Of a stretch of 64,000 nucleotides of DNA, positions 54,355-64,000 are shown piece after piece. The number at the start of each line of letters is the position of its first letter. Position 1 is the stretch's first letter. A model generated the notes under the pieces. It saw only the letters and a program-made list of their open reading frames with translations, was not told the DNA's origin and searched no databases. The DNA comes from Ichthyophis bannanicus (Eukaryota; Chordata; Amphibia; Gymnophiona; Ichthyophiidae), in NCBI GenBank assembly GCA_033557465.1, contig CM066034.1, positions 984,041,637 to 984,105,636 of the forward strand. The letters are read 5' to 3'. Position numbers and translations under genes: made by a program.

Positions 54355-55590
54355 TTTACTATCACTACTACTAATAATTTCTATAGTGGTATAAGGTATA
54401 CACAGCACTGTACAGACACATGTAAAAGACAGTCCCTGCTCATCAGAGCTTATAATCTAGTCAACACAGACAACATAGTAGTTGTAGACATGGGATATAT
54501 CTAGGGGGAATGGTAAAGAAACACAAAGGAGACCAGGTGAGTCAAGATCCAAAAGCAGCAGTGAAGAGGTGAGTTTCGGTCTGGATTTGAAAAGGGGCAG
54601 AGAAAATGCAGGCCTAAGGAGCAGCAAGGTGAAAGGAGCAAAGTCTGGAGTTAGCAATAGAAGAGAAGGGCACAGATAGAAGCGAAGAGGAGTGTAGGGA
54701 GGTATAAGAGAGGAAAGGTAGTGAGGAGCTGCAGAGTGAATGCACTATTAGGTCAGCAGAAGTTTGAACTGGATGCGGAAACGGATAGGGAGCCAATGAA
54801 GTGACTTGAGAAGAGGGGTAATATGAGCATGACGAGGCTGGTGGAAGATTAGCCATGCAACAGCGGATTGAACAGATTGAAGGGGCGACATGACTCAGAA
54901 GGAGACCAGCAAGGAATAGGTTACAATAGTCTAGACGGGAGGTGGCTAAGGAGTGGATAAGTTTCTTAGTAGTGTGTTCAGAAACGAATGGGCAAATTTT
55001 GTTTTTGTTATAGAGAAAGAAACGGTAGGTTTTAGCTGTCGGATGTATGTGAAGGAGAGAGGAGTCAAAGACGACCCCAAGGTTGCGAGCTGAGGAAACA
55101 GGGAGGAGTGGAGAGTTATCCACAGAGACTGAGAAAGGAAGAAGGGGAGACAAGGATTTAGTGGGAAAAATAAGAAGCTCAGTCTTGGCCATGTTCAGTT
55201 TCAAGCAATGATGAGACATCCAAGCAGCAATGTCAGAAAGGCAGACAGAGATCTGGGACTGGATTGCCAGAGAGATTTCAGGCGTAGAGAGGTAGATCTG
55301 GGAGTCATCAGTGTAAAGATGGTACTGAAAGCCATGGGAAGAGAAGAGGGCACCAAGGGACTGGGCATAGAGAGAGAAAAGGAGTGGACCCAAGACAGAT
55401 CCTTGGGGTATACCCACTGAGAGTGGGATAGCAGTAGAGGAAGATCCACCAGAACAAACACTGAAAGAGCGATGGGAGAGAGAACATTTCCGTCAACAGA
55501 AGATTCAAAGCTGTGTTGCTTCGCCGATGGGAAAACTGGATGTGCCACAGAAAACACAATTTCACGGCTACCGGCCGTATGTGCCACGCC
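54355..55590 (-). pseudogene. L2-type LINE, RT with YTDD box and trinucleotide tail
   Basis: Minus-strand frame 54614-55417 (267 codons) reads [21 protein letters not shown], then YTDDSQIYL (YTDD rather than YADD), [43 protein letters not shown]. The adjoining frame 55201-55587 gives its upstream codons in another phase. The 3' tail (54360-54470) is the actactaat and ctgctcatcagagctt end shared with 17502, 35266 and 55977. It is 5'-truncated at about 55590. Confidence 0.8.
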
Positions 55591-55884
55591 ACTTTTGCAG
55601 AAGTTACCGGGTGGATTGCAACAGCATGGTGGGGGGAGGGGGGAGGGATAAAATAATCAAATCAGATTTTGTGATTATGGAATGGATTGGCCAGCCAGTC
55701 AGACATCAGATTCAGTGGGCACAGACAGTAAGAAAAAAACCCACAAGGGTGCCAGATTCAAAGTATTTATCCAATGGGGACAGACTTAGGACAGCAAAAT
55801 AAGTTAGGAGCTTAGCACTGATTTTCAGCACTAGGCACCTAAATTAGCCACATAAATCAAGTGAAGGGCAGACCTAGGTTTAGG
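55591..55884. other. Unassigned, no supported gene
   Basis: A G-rich patch near 55630 only. Confidence 0.3.
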
Positions 55885-56145
55885 CACATGGGGCCCAATA
55901 TTCAGTGCCGCTAACGCGGCTAGGAACCAGTGCTGAACAGTAAACCCAGATATTCCAGGTCGGAGCCATCCGTGTTAGACTGTAAGCTCTGATGAGTGGG
56001 AATTGTGTCTTACATCTATATGTACAACACTGCATACACCTTGTAGCACTATACAAATGATTGGTAACCGAGCGGTGGCTCACTATCGCCACTGACTGGT
56101 TACTGATCAGCGCCGCCTCCGCTCCATCCAAAATGCCCCCCAACT
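55885..56145. repeat. Hairpin-rich MITE copy with an inserted L2 tail
   Basis: gcccaatattcagtgccgc and ccactgactggttactg belong to the family seen at 4790. It is split at 55973-56063 by a plus-strand L2 3' tail (agactgtaagctctgatgag, tagcactatacaaatgattgg), the reverse complement of the end at 54.4 kb. Confidence 0.6.
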
Positions 56146-56689
56146 CACCCTTTTGATTTACCTCAGCTTACAAACTAGGTAATCACGTTTCTGCTCTGTC
56201 TCCACTGATACTTTGTAAGATCAAGACATCAATGAGCTGCAGATGATCCATCTCGGAGATGATTGCATGCATTTTCTTGAAGTATTGAAAATCTACAACA
56301 TATTAGAAAATGTCTAGATGAAAGGTGCTTTATATAGCCAAATTACTATTACAACCATTCTCTGAGGAGGTAGAACCAAGGTAAGCGATAGGCTTCTGCT
56401 TGAGCTCAAAGTCATTGCATCCTTTTTCCATTTTTGTTCACACTGGAAATTAATTTTATGGATGGCAAAAAGGAAAATTTAAGCTTTATCCTTCCAGCTT
56501 ATCAACTCCTACTTCACATCCTATTGATGTATGGGTAAGCGCTTCATCTACCCAAGATCTCATTAGTGCAGCTACTGGAGGGCAAATCGACCAGGGAGAT
56601 GCACAGAGAGGTCTTTGAGTCCTTCCATTGCTTACTCCTTCAAAAGGTATAAAAAATAGGACACACACAATGAAGCTACAATATAGCAC
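56146..56689. other. Unassigned, no supported gene
   Basis: No domain or named repeat. Confidence 0.3.
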
Positions 56690-57008
56690 ATTTAAAACTA
56701 ATTGGAGAAAATATTTTTTCATTCAAATGTGTAATCGAACTCTGGAATTCATTACCAGAGGATGACGTAAAAGCTGTCAGTGTAGCTATGCTTAACAGAG
56801 GTTTGGAGAAGTTCCTGGAGAAAAAGTCCATAAACCATTACTAAAGAGAACTAGGGAGATCCACTGCTTACACCTGGGATGAGCAGCATGGAATCTGTCT
56901 ACCTTTCGGGAACCCGCCAGGTACTTGTGACTTGGATTGGCCACTGTGGGAAACAGGATACTGGGCTTGATGGACCTTTGGTCTGATCCAGTATAGCATG
57001 TCTTATGA
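56690..57008 (+). mobile_element. CR1 3' end
   Basis: Begins in the C-terminal codons (FIQMCNRTLEF-like) and continues with aagttcctggagaaaaagtcc, ggatactgggcttgatgg and cttatg at 57008. Same subfamily as 22138-23070. Confidence 0.8.
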
Positions 57009-57367
57009 CCTGGTAGCCATCTTTCAGGTCAGCTTCTTCTCAATGCCCTTGCCAGGTCCAAGAGGTTGCATTTGGAATGTTGAATAGCAGAATGTAAAAA
57101 GGTTCATTGTACAGCCAATGGAGTCCACCATGTGTGCCTGATGAGTCTCAACCCTGGTGGGAGTCCGGCAGTTGCGTTATCTTCAGGGGCTCTCCTGAAG
57201 GGAGAGAATTTGCTGTGGAAAATCTACAGGTCGGTGTTCCTAAAGCAGTCCAAGTGCCAGGCCATATTCAGGGCTTTTGGTGGTGAAATTTCTCATCATT
57301 CATGGGCATGTTTCAGAGGAATTAGAGAATTTGGATGCACACATGGAAGGTATTTTGCCTGAATGTG
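57009..57367. other. Unassigned, possible diverged coding sequence
   Basis: A frame reads VKFLIIHGHVSEELENLDAH, MEGILPECVMQLC across 57290-57383 and, if the insert at 57384-58240 is removed, continues with NITVEAATKLLADFNFKVCK to 58330. This joined open reading is suggestive of an old coding segment, but I do not recognise it. Confidence 0.25.
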
Positions 57368-57383
57368 TGATGCAACTTTGTAA

Positions 57384-58240
57384 AGCAGAAAACTTCATTC
57401 CACTAACCACATTAGAACTCAATAACTCATAAAAGAAGAAGAAAGGATCTCAGAACATCAATGAAAGACTTATAAATGCAAATAAATGCTATTTAGTCAA
57501 TCAAAGAATCCAAACACATCAATAATCCTCCAGACTCCTTCATAAAGATATCATAAACAAAAATATTTATTCAAAACCTCTTTTTCTTTCCAATATCCAC
57601 AAAACTCTGTTATTCAAAAGGCGCCTTGTGCCCTACAGTCACAGTACAAGTCCAGCTCTTGCATATGCTCCCTTCAGTACACATATGTTTCTCAAACACA
57701 TTCAAAGGTAAAGAACATCATATAGGTAAAGAACATCACTTATCTTAAGATGTCATTTGCTCCAATGCCACATATGACGCACCAGCTTTTTCAGGGGGTC
57801 AACAAGATACGTATTTCATTCCACTGTGAGAAGAGAGGCACCATAAAATTCAACATATACCCTAAAAATCCCATACACCTTTTTCAAACCAGAGGTCTAC
57901 ATCATATACTACTCAAAAACATTTCCTCATACCAGATTTCTGCACAACCCAGTCATACTTCTTATACGAGCTTACAGGGACCACCAGCATACATATTTCA
58001 CTGCAAACCGTTCTTCCCGGGGCCATTCGAAAGATGCCAGTACAAGAACTTAAAATACATCCAGCCTCATCCAATCAGCAATTTCCCCCAAACGAACTAC
58101 ACTACCCAGCATTCTCAAGTTCTAAGACAGACTTGGTTCTGACCCATCCTTAATATACTCCCCAATCTAAAGTATATCTGCTTTGCTTTTGCATTTTTGA
58201 TTCATTCCGAAGATTGGCTTGGAGTGGAATTCTAATACTA
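57384..58240. mobile_element. 857-bp insertion between 16-bp direct repeats
   Basis: tgatgcaactttgtaa occurs at 57368-57383 and again at 58241-58256, a target-site-duplication arrangement. The insert has no clear tail. Its right end, inverted, starts tagtattagaattccactcc. Around 57780-57800 the string accagctttttcagggggtc recalls the terminal sequence of Penelope-like elements. The 130-aa plus-strand frame inside has no recognised domain. Alternatives: an LTR or SINE-like element. Confidence 0.55.
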
Positions 58241-58256
58241 TGATGCAACTTTGTAA

Positions 58257-58427
58257 CATTACTGTTGAAGCAGCTACCAAGCTTTTAGCTGATTTTAATT
58301 TTAAAGTATGTAAGGAAGAGATTTATGTTTGTTAGAGATGTAAAAACTTATATGTGCACTAAACAATTTAAAACATTTAATCCTATGAAAACACATTAAA
58401 TTGATTAGAAGGAATTAAGTAATTTAT
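58257..58427. other. Unassigned, AT-rich
   Basis: Contains the possible continuation of a diverged coding segment to about 58330 (see 57009-57367). Otherwise nothing recognised. Confidence 0.25.
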
Positions 58428-58510
58428 TTTATTTTATTTATACAATTTTATACACCACCTTATCTGAATTCAGGCATCCAATGCAGTTTACAATAAGTTA
58501 AAACAGAGGC
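58428..58510 (-). mobile_element. L2 3' end, minus strand
   Basis: A TTTATT tail precedes ttttatacaccaccttatctg and tccaatgcagtttac, the L2 3' terminus. Confidence 0.65.
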
Positions 58511-59815
58511 AAACTGGGATCCAAGATGGTGCTGGTCTAGCAGCACTGGCTGGACATGTTTTTTCTTTCCCCCTTCGCTGTCGGCAGTTTGCAAGCCCAA
58601 ATTATGGGTAAGCGCAAGGTGAAGGGGAAGGCTGGACTCCAGGGTGGCTCCCAGTCTCAACTGCTTAGGCAGACGACACTGGAAGATTTTCGTGTCCTAG
58701 TCGGAGCTTCGGAGCCTACCTCTTTGGATCAGCCCATGGCATCACCGGTGAGAGCAGTGATGGGGCTTCTTTCACCCCAATTGCCCGCATTCCACAGCCT
58801 AGACCTGTCTTCGCTGGAGGTTCACCTGTGGCAGTTTCCTCCCCCTTGGAAGAAAGAGCAGCTCCCGGTGTGAGGGCTGTGCAGCGGACCGTGAGTAAAA
58901 TTGCACGGGGAGGGGGAGATGTAGGTCCGGGATCTTTTCAACTTCGGAATCAGGCAGGAGCAGTGACTATGGAGTCTCTCTGGGAGGCCATGCAGAGTAT
59001 TAGCTCTTCTCTTCATCGTGTTTTGTGAGAGATTTATCCATTGTGTCTCAGAGTGTGGTTGAGCAATTGCAAATGCTGGGTATTCTGGTCAATAGGTGTG
59101 ATTTGCTGGAGCCAAAGATTAAAGAACTTCAAATTTTGGGAGAATCTTTGGTGAAGGATAGTAATTTAACACACTGGAGAGTAGAATATCTGGATAATCA
59201 AGTCCAAAGAAATAATCTCCATTTTTTTGAACTTCCCAAGGTCCCCCTTAGTGTCTCCAGTGAATATGGTCAAAAAGTATTTGACTGAAGTACTGGGGAT
59301 GACAAGTGAGCTGCTTCCACCCCTAGTGAGGGCCCAGTACCTCTTTGTACATGGGAGTCTTCAATCTAGAGTGGGTGAGAGCTCTGAGGGACTGAATCTT
59401 GCAGCCTTTCTTGAGTCATCCCTGGAAATTGTCACTCAAAGAACTACGCTTATTGCCACTTTTGTGCTTGAATTTAACCGTAACTCTGTATTTTGTTTGT
59501 ATTTTCGCAATTTGATACGCTGTTTTATGATTCAAAAGTATGTATATTGCCTGATCTGTCTAGATTTACGCAAAAGAGGCGATGGAAATTTCTGTTGCTG
59601 CGACCAAGGGTATTGTCCCTTGGTCTCACCTTTGCTTTGAGATTTTCTTGCTGCATGAGCAGCTCCTGCGGTTTCCTGTCTATGCAGTGACACCTGGATT
59701 TTCTATGCCGGGGCCGCATATAACTCTGGCATGGAAAATCCGGGTTAGATGGGAGGTTGGTGGGCATAGCACCGCCAGCTCAACTTCAGGCCCAATATTT
59801 CCTTTTAAAAAAAAT
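58511..59815 (+). pseudogene. L1-type ORF1 copy without ORF2
   Basis: ATG 58604 begins GKRKVKGKAG, then LLRQTTLEDF. After stops and shifts the coiled coil follows (SLWEAMQSISSSLHRVL, VVEQLQMLGILVNRCDLLEPKIKEL), then the entry to the RNA-binding domain, VEYLDNQVQRNNLHFFELPK. Then MVKKYLTEVLGMTSELLPP, and in a third frame ILPDLSRFTQKRRWKFLLLRPR, the same C-terminal domain as at 18638-19420. The front (58511-58603) looks like a 5' UTR. The end is truncated and no ORF2 is present. Confidence 0.75.
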
Positions 59816-60099
59816 GACTGACTGGCTGATATTCAACGACTCAGCTAGTTAAACACGTGGCAGCTTTTGATAGCAGCTGAAAATCAGGCGCCATCCAGAT
59901 AATGGCTTCAATTATCTAGATTAGGGGTGTCCAACCTTTTAGCTTGCAGGGCCGCATGGGCAATTTTTAAAAAAGGTCACGGGCCAGAGCAGAACTATCA
60001 CAAGGAAAGCACAAAATAAATTTTATTGAACTATAGTCCCTCGTGAGCTAATCACTTTAGTGTGAAAGCTGACATTGTTTCTGCTTGCATAAATAGTCT

Positions 60100-60211
60100 A
60101 TCTGCTGCAGCACTCATGTTATTCCTGTGGGCACAGTGGCAGATAGCGCAAGCTGTTTAGTCAAATATCTGCCACTGTGCCCACAGGAATAACATGAGTG
60201 CTGCAGCAGAT
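60100..60211. repeat. Perfect 46-bp inverted repeat, 20-base loop
   Basis: Arm 60100-60145 equals the reverse complement of 60166-60211 at every base. Arms begin atctgctgcagcactcatg. Perfect identity indicates recent formation or correction. Confidence 0.95.
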
Positions 60212-60649
60212 AACAGGTCCACATGCAGTGCAAAGAGATGCAATTCCCCAATACTGTGTAAAATATAAAGATAGCACAAAGTCCAATCACTAAAATGAAA
60301 TAAAATGATTTTTTCTACCTTTGTTGTCTGACCATTTTATTCTCTGATCATGCTGGTCCCGATCTGAGGCATCTGCTTTCCTGTCTTCTCTTAGCTCTCT
60401 TTCTGTGGTCTATGGTCCATCTGTCATTTCTTATCTCTTCTTTTGTTTTCTTCACTTCTTTCCATCAGCCTATTTCCAGTCCCCGTAACCCTTCCTAGTA
60501 TCAGCCCCTTTCCAGTCCTCCCTCCCGGTATCTTCCAATGTCAACTTGCATTCCCATGACTGCCACTGGTGTCCATTCCCTTCCAGTCCCCCTCCTTCCC
60601 CACCATCCAGCTCCTTCTAGTCCAAATACCATGGCAGCCCCTCTCAGCA

Positions 60650-61075
60650 TCCACTCCCTTCCAGTCCCATTCTCCCATCCCCTCGCATCAGCCCATTTGT
60701 AGCCCTAGCCCCCAGTTTTCTTCCAAGGCCTGCAGCTCTATCCTTCCCTCCCCACCATCAGCCCATTTCCAGTTGAAGCCCCCCCAATAAGCTCACTTCC
60801 AGTGTTAGTCCCCCTTCAACCCCATTACCAGTGCTAGCCTCCCCTAATCAGCCCAATTACCAGTCCTACCTCCCCCCATCAGCCAGTTCTAGCTTCCACT
60901 AATCAGCCCACTTCCAGTCCTAGCCTCCCCGCTCAGCTCATTTCCAATGCTAGCCCCCCCTCAGCCCATTCCCAGTCCTAGCCTTCCCTAATCAACCCAT
61001 TACCAGTCCTAGCCCCCTCCCCCGATCTGCCCATTACCAGTGCTAGCCCCCCCCCCATCAGTCCACTATAATGCT
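60650..61075. repeat. Degenerate ~30-bp tandem repeats in hAT element B
   Basis: Repeats of cagcccatttccagtcctag with variable C-rich joiners. Similar in motif to the array of element A but with a longer unit. Confidence 0.75.
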
Positions 61076-61499
61076 AACCCGCACTGTCTCTCCCCTTTTT
61101 CTAGTACTTGTCCCCTGTCTCCCCCTTTGTCCCCCATCTCTTACCTTTGTCTCTCCTTGTCCTCCTCCTGTCCCCCTCCCTCTGCCTGCACCTCTCATCC
61201 AGCGGTGACGGGGGCACTATGGCTGTTTTAATTTTAGGTTTTGCTGTCTCTGCCCTGTTTGTGCCTTCCCGCTGTGTTTTTTCCTCAAGAATGCTTGCAG
61301 CAAAAAAAAATAATAATAAGGCAGCGGCAAGGCAGAGGCAGGACAGAGGCAGGAAAATCTAAAATTAAAACAACCAGAGTGCCGCCGCCGCACAAATTAG
61401 TCTGATTGCTTGCAGCGATCAGGCTGATTTATTTGATGCTGGTTGTTCCTGCTGGATGAGATGGAGCCCTTGTCAGTTCCCTTTCAGCCCCCTTCCTCC

Positions 61500-61700
61500 C
61501 TTCCTCCCTCACTTCCTCCTTCCATGTCAGCCCCCCTCCCTCCCTCTCTCCATCCATCCATCCATGTCAACCCCCCTCCCTCCCTCTCTCCATCCATCCA
61601 TCCATCGTCAGCCCCACTCCCTCCCTCCCTCTCTCCATCCATCCATCCATGTCAGCCCCCTCCCTCCCCCCCATGTCAGACAGCCCTCCCTCCATCCATC
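61500..61700. repeat. ~40-bp minisatellite (ctccatcc/gtcagccc)
   Basis: Four variable units of the form gtcagccccctccctccc, then tctctccatccatccatccat. The long Pro/Ser-rich ORFs here come from the repeat. Confidence 0.85.
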
Positions 61701-61776
61701 CATGTTAGCCCCGTTGCTGATTCCCTGCCCCCTCCAACCCTCTCCCCATGTCTGCCTGCTACCGCTCTGTGGTTTC

Positions 61777-62025
61777 TTCTTCTGCAGCCGCAGTTTCCTG
61801 TCTCTTAGGGAACCGCGGCTGTGCCAGTGCAGCCGTTGTGGAGCCTTTGAGTCTCTCGACGGGTTCCGTGCAGCATTGTCCCGCCTCCAAAGGAAGTGGT
61901 AAACAACTTCCTTTGGAGGCGGGATAATGCTGCCCGGAGCCCTTCGAAAGACAGAAAGGCTCCGCAACGGCTTCACTGGCACAGCCGCGGTTCCTAAGAG
62001 GCAGGGAACCACGGCTGCAGAAGAA
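61777..62025. repeat. Imperfect inverted repeat near the right end of hAT element B
   Basis: Arms 61777-61897 and 61906-62025 pair through ttcttctgcagccg, aaccgcggctgtgccagtg, gcagcattgtcccgcctcc and ttcctttggagg around an 8-base loop. Confidence 0.85.
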
Positions 62026-62191
62026 TGGAGTCAGTGAGTTTGCCGCTGCCGAGAAGCGGACTCGGCAGCGGCAGCAACTTGTAAGCTTTTTTTTTTTAAC
62101 TTGAAATACAGTGCATCTAGGGCCAGATAGAAATGCCTGGTGGGCTGGACTCTGGCCTGTGGCCTGTATTTTGGACACCCCTGATCTAGAT

Positions 62192-62535
62192 AATGTTTGT
62201 CTCCACCCTCACCCTGTCCCTGTCCCAGACTGCTTGAACACTGACTATGAGAGGAATTTTAGAGAGATGTCCAAGTGCAATATGGGATGTCTAAGCCAGA
62301 ACGTCTGAAAAACAAACAGGCACATCCAGGTGCAGACATGATTTCACAAACGTGGACATGCCTGATATGGATGGCTGCAGGAGCATCTACATAGACATCC
62401 TCAGAATAGTATTCCAGAATGCCGATGACTAGGAATAGTATGAAGGTTAGAGTAGTGGGCTAGGAACAGGGAAGCCAGAGTTCAAACCCCAATTATGCTA
62501 CCACTGAAATTCTCCCGAGTCCTGGGGATGAAGGA
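62192..62535. other. Unassigned, with a partial tRNA-derived SINE at 62430-62525
   Basis: aggttagagtagtgggctagg and agttcaaaccccaatt resemble A and B boxes of the SINE at 399. The rest is not recognised. Confidence 0.4.
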
Positions 62536-63582
62536 ATGCTTTCTCCTCTACACCTTCAGGATGCTTTTCAGCCAAAACCCATCTGTGACATCATCAGATC
62601 CTTCAATGTCAGTTACATGATATATGCAGACGATGTGCTATTATATATGCCAATATCATTGGATTGCCTAGACCTCACCCCTTTGACTAACTGCTTCGAC
62701 ACCATATCAGAGTGGCTCCTGTCACAAAACCTGCGAATACAACACAAAAAGACAGAAGTCCTTTTCGTCTCAAGGAACACCAACTTCACCCCACCTAGCT
62801 GTGTTAAGGTAAAGGATGCCCAACTACAAGTGAAACCTGCAATACGTTACCTTGGAGTAACGTTAGACCAAAACCTTGACATGAAGAACCACATAGCCAA
62901 TACAGTCAAGGCAATCTACTTTAAAATCAGATCCCTCAGACACCTACGCACGCTACTCGAACAGGATGATTTCCGCACCATTTATCAAGCCCTTATACTT
63001 CCCCACTTCGACTTCTCAAACTCCATACTACAAGGACTCCCCCGGTCCACCCTGAACCCCCTGCAGCTGGCTATGAACAGTGCAGCACGGGTACTCTTCG
63101 GGGCATCCAGGAGAGACCACGTGACACCCCTTCTAAAACAGCTACACTGGCTCCCCATTCAAGCAAGAATCAGTTTCAAGACTTTACTGCTAACATTCAA
63201 AGTGGCTAAGGGGCTCACCTCTTCCTCTCTCTCTAACCTCATCCAACCACTTGCACCAAACAGGCCACGAAGAACAGCAGAATTGAACATGCTAGTTATC
63301 CCAAATGAAACCACAAGATGCACCAGATCAACAGCTAACAGAGCCTTCCGACTCTGCGCCCCAACTTTATGGAACACCTTACCACTTTCACGGCTCTCCC
63401 GCCCTTTTCAAAAATGCAGGTTTGACTGGCTCACCCTTTAGTTTCCCCTGTTATCTCCAAGTTACCAACCCTGTTATAATGTAAGCAAAGGATTGTCCCA
63501 ATGCAAAATTTGTTAACTGTAAACCGCGCTGGTACCAAAGAGCGCGGTATATAAGAACTGTAAATAAAATAAATAAATAATA
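62536..63582 (+). pseudogene. L2-clade LINE, RT C-terminal half and 3' end
   Basis: The frame 62536-63441 (301 codons) reads from about 62590 MIYADDVLLYMPIS, AIRYLGVTLDQNLDMKNH, LPHFDFSNSILQGLPRST, HWLPIQARISFK, RAFRLCAPTLWNTLP. The YADD box is intact. The endonuclease and front of the RT are missing. The 3' end has accgcgctggtaccaaagagcgcggt, a clean hairpin, and a taaataaataaataata tail. Close relative of the fragment at 14096. Confidence 0.85.
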
Positions 63583-63589
63583 AGTTTAA

Positions 63590-63835
63590 CCAGCTTGGAT
63601 CAATAATCACTAAAGAAATGACAAGCACTCAAGAAATCCTACGGCACATTGTTCTTGGCAGAATGGCTATGAAGGACTTAGACACGATTCTCAAGAGCAG
63701 AGATGTCTCTCTCCATACAAAGATTTGACTTGCTCAAGCTATGGTATTTTAAATATTGCCATATGGATGCAAAAGTTGGACAATGAAAAAGATACGATGA
63801 AAATCAATGCCTTTTAATTATGGTGCTGGCAAAGA
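63590..63835 (+). pseudogene. RTE-like (BovB-type) reverse transcriptase remnant
   Basis: The frame reads SIITKEMTSTQEILRHIVLGRMAMKDLDTILKSRD-like codons, then VSLHTKI, a stop, LAQAMVF, a stop, and LPYGCKSWTMKK. The order (GR-AM--L, KSRD, SL-TKI, YGC-SWT) is that of the RT C-terminus in RTE/BovB-type LINEs. Only about 80 codons remain, with three stops. Confidence 0.65.
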
Positions 63836-63842
63836 ATAATAA

Positions 63843-64000
63843 GCCTAATATTCAATTGGGATGGCTATGTGCCGCTACGGCACATAGCTGTTGCTGCTGA
63901 CCTCTAACCCCAGATATTCAATGCTGGGGTCATATGCAGCCCTGAGATTGAATATCCAGGGTCACCACACAGTCTCCAATGCCGTAGAAGCTAAGCAGGT
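63843..64000. repeat. Hairpin-rich MITE family copy at the window edge
   Basis: atattcaattgggatggc, gtgccgctacggcac (a perfect 7-bp stem) and ccccagatattcaatgctgg match the family at 4790. It runs off the window. Confidence 0.5.

Larger units (their letters stand above)
59922..62183. mobile_element. Non-autonomous hAT element B, 2.26 kb, 8-bp TSD
   Basis: Flanked by atctagat at 59914-59921 and 62184-62191. Termini: taggggtgtccaacctttt at the left; inverted, the right end reads caggggtgtccaaaat. The interior has a perfect 46-bp inverted repeat (60100-60145 and 60166-60211), a segment 60219-60545 similar to element A, a degenerate ~30-bp-unit array (60650-61075), a (ctccatcc)-type array (61500-61700) and inverted arms of about 120 bp (61777-61897, 61906-62025). 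No transposase is encoded. Confidence 0.9.

Noticed and set aside
61443..61902. Pro/Ser-rich proteins (121 and 148 aa)
   Set aside because: They follow the ctccatcc minisatellite and the inverted repeat of hAT element B; no domain and both frames overlap.

Overview
The window reads as non-coding nuclear DNA from a vertebrate with a large, repeat-filled genome. I see no operons, rRNA, CRISPR array or undisputed host gene. It carries CR1, L2, L1-type, RTE-like, Penelope-like (PLE) and DIRS-like retroelements, tRNA-derived SINEs, and hAT-like and foldback DNA transposons. That mixture, with DIRS and Penelope beside CR1 and L2, fits an amphibian best, and a caecilian is my leading guess. Other repeat-rich vertebrates are not excluded. 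The species call is inference.

Layout. 1-6.6 kb: two candidate exons of an unidentified spliced gene (158-235 and 3958-4295), a SINE and foldback repeats. 6.6-10.4 kb: a nearly intact minus-strand L2 with a 946-codon open frame (endonuclease plus reverse transcriptase), apparently sitting inside an older MITE. 12.1-12.6 kb: the GIY-YIG end of a Penelope-like element. 13.1-15.6 kb: a decayed full-length copy of an intronless, Cys-rich gene of unknown function, split by an L2 fragment. A second, divergent half-copy of this family lies at 47.7-48.4 kb. 16.4-19.6 kb: a DIRS-like RT remnant, opposed CR1 copies nested in one another, and an ORF1-only L1-type retrocopy with poly(A) and a target-site duplication. 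20-26.6 kb: MITEs, a CR1 3' end, a Penelope RT scrap fused to an L2 RT. 26.6-31.4 kb: a long minus-strand CR1 (ORF1 esterase remnant, endonuclease, RT, 3' end) holding a 634-bp hAT element and a 56-bp CR1 tail. 32.5 kb: a 202-bp hAT-type foldback. 33-36.2 kb: a ~77-bp-unit minisatellite broken by L2-like insertions. 36.8-38.8 kb: CR1 pieces. 39.6-46.9 kb: a full-length minus-strand L1-type element with a 13-bp target-site duplication, intact ORF1 and an ORF2 broken by one frameshift. 48.6-53.3 kb: a nest of an L2 holding a CR1 holding a 2-kb hAT element, with a palindromic repeat in the L2 tail. 54.3-57.0 kb: another L2-type RT and a CR1 tail. 57.4-58.3 kb: an 857-bp insert between 16-bp repeats. 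58.5-59.8 kb: an L1-type ORF1 copy. 59.9-62.2 kb: a second 2.3-kb hAT element. 62.5-64.0 kb: an L2 RT and an RTE-like scrap.

The parts do not form a pathway; the window is an insertion stratigraphy. The items most worth following are the unnamed Cys-rich family present as two divergent copies, the two hAT elements that share an interior but not termini, and the recently intact L2 and L1 elements. Nearly every coding call is a retroelement reading frame. Where I call a pseudogene, the stops and frameshifts were read directly from the sequence.
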